Positions 36,757-36,895 of a DNA stretch of 36,895 nt are shown here, one piece after another. The notes under the pieces were generated by a model. The model did not search any database and was not told where the DNA came from. It was given only the letters and a program-made list of their open reading frames with translations. The position numbers were made by a program, and so were the translations under genes. Source of the DNA: Erysipelotrichaceae bacterium (lineage in GTDB: Bacteria; Bacillota_I; Bacilli_A; Erysipelotrichales; Erysipelotrichaceae); NCBI GenBank assembly GCA_016302195.1, contig JAEDOA010000004.1, forward strand, positions 1 to 36,895. The letters are read 5' to 3'. Within the stretch, counting starts at the first letter, position 1; each line of letters begins with the position of its first letter.

Positions 36757-36895
36757 TTGATTTTTTATAAAAATTTTGTTATAATATTTATATAAGATAA
36801 GAAATGGTAAGTGACTTACACAGGTTGTCGACAAACCTTGTAAGAGAGTCCCGCAGAAAGAAGAACTGTGTCCGTAAGGCGGATAATAAACGGGA
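36757..36895 (+). other. Promoter and start of a further non-coding transcript, cut by window edge
   Basis: TTGATT 36757-36762, 17 bases, TATAAT 36780-36785. The transcript begins with AAGTGACTTACA, close to AAGAGACTTACA of the permuted tRNA, then AGGTT/AACCT and CACAG/CTGTG can pair. It runs off the edge. Confidence 0.55.

Overview
The window is AT-rich DNA from a large tailed bacteriophage, almost certainly infecting a low-GC Gram-positive (Clostridia-like) host. The signs are a large-terminase gene, strong AAGGAG/GAGAGG ribosome binding sites, dozens of near-perfect TTGACA-N17-TATAAT promoters suited to a host sigma-A polymerase, an AbrB/SpoVT-type regulator, a secreted SleB-like cell-wall hydrolase, free-standing homing endonucleases and about 20 tRNA genes. 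No integrase, structural operon or rRNA is seen.

Layout: (1) 1-3295, minus strand: packaging block (TerL cut by the window edge, plus two zinc-binding proteins). (2) 3375-5928, plus: an overlapping operon with a SLOG-fold protein, a gene broken by a 17-bp tandem duplication, and a DUF488 protein. (3) 6000-17400, plus: a ladder of about 25 mostly tiny genes, nearly every one with its own consensus promoter and GAGAGG leader. Terminators are often built from the last codons of a gene. Eight copies of a GC-rich hairpin module punctuate this ladder; four carry a consensus promoter firing on the minus strand back into the hairpin, and most have a CCCGAA motif. Enzymes here include a HAD phosphatase, a DEDD exonuclease, a PD-(D/E)XK-like protein and three of four paralogous winged-helix-like proteins. 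(4) 17618-19813, minus: four genes including a two-HTH protein beside 25-bp direct repeats. (5) 20007-28465, plus: AAA+ ATPase, OB-like protein, two related homing endonucleases, kinase-like protein, zincin and small proteins, mostly from a second promoter style (TTGATT, all-A/T spacer, TATAAT). (6) 28466-36895: a tRNA/structured-RNA region with a few interspersed genes (cell-wall hydrolase, cyclic-phosphate-processing receiver-like protein).

The most striking content is in region 6. At 36423-36533 a tRNA gene appears circularly permuted: the 3' half (anticodon 3' strand, T arm, acceptor 3' strand, encoded CCA) precedes the 5' half (acceptor, D arm, anticodon 5' strand), and the two outer ends form a perfect 10-bp helix. 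It follows a promoter directly and is the only tRNA here with an encoded CCA. Two neighbouring tRNAs carry 41- and about 49-nt insertions in the anticodon arm, a third tRNA-like element has a shorter hairpin insertion, and several others have odd T arms or variable loops. The spacers are rich in perfect hairpins and helix-closed domains. Together with a predicted RNA-end-processing protein in the same region, this suggests unusual tRNA maturation, though splicing or ligation is inference and is not shown by sequence alone.
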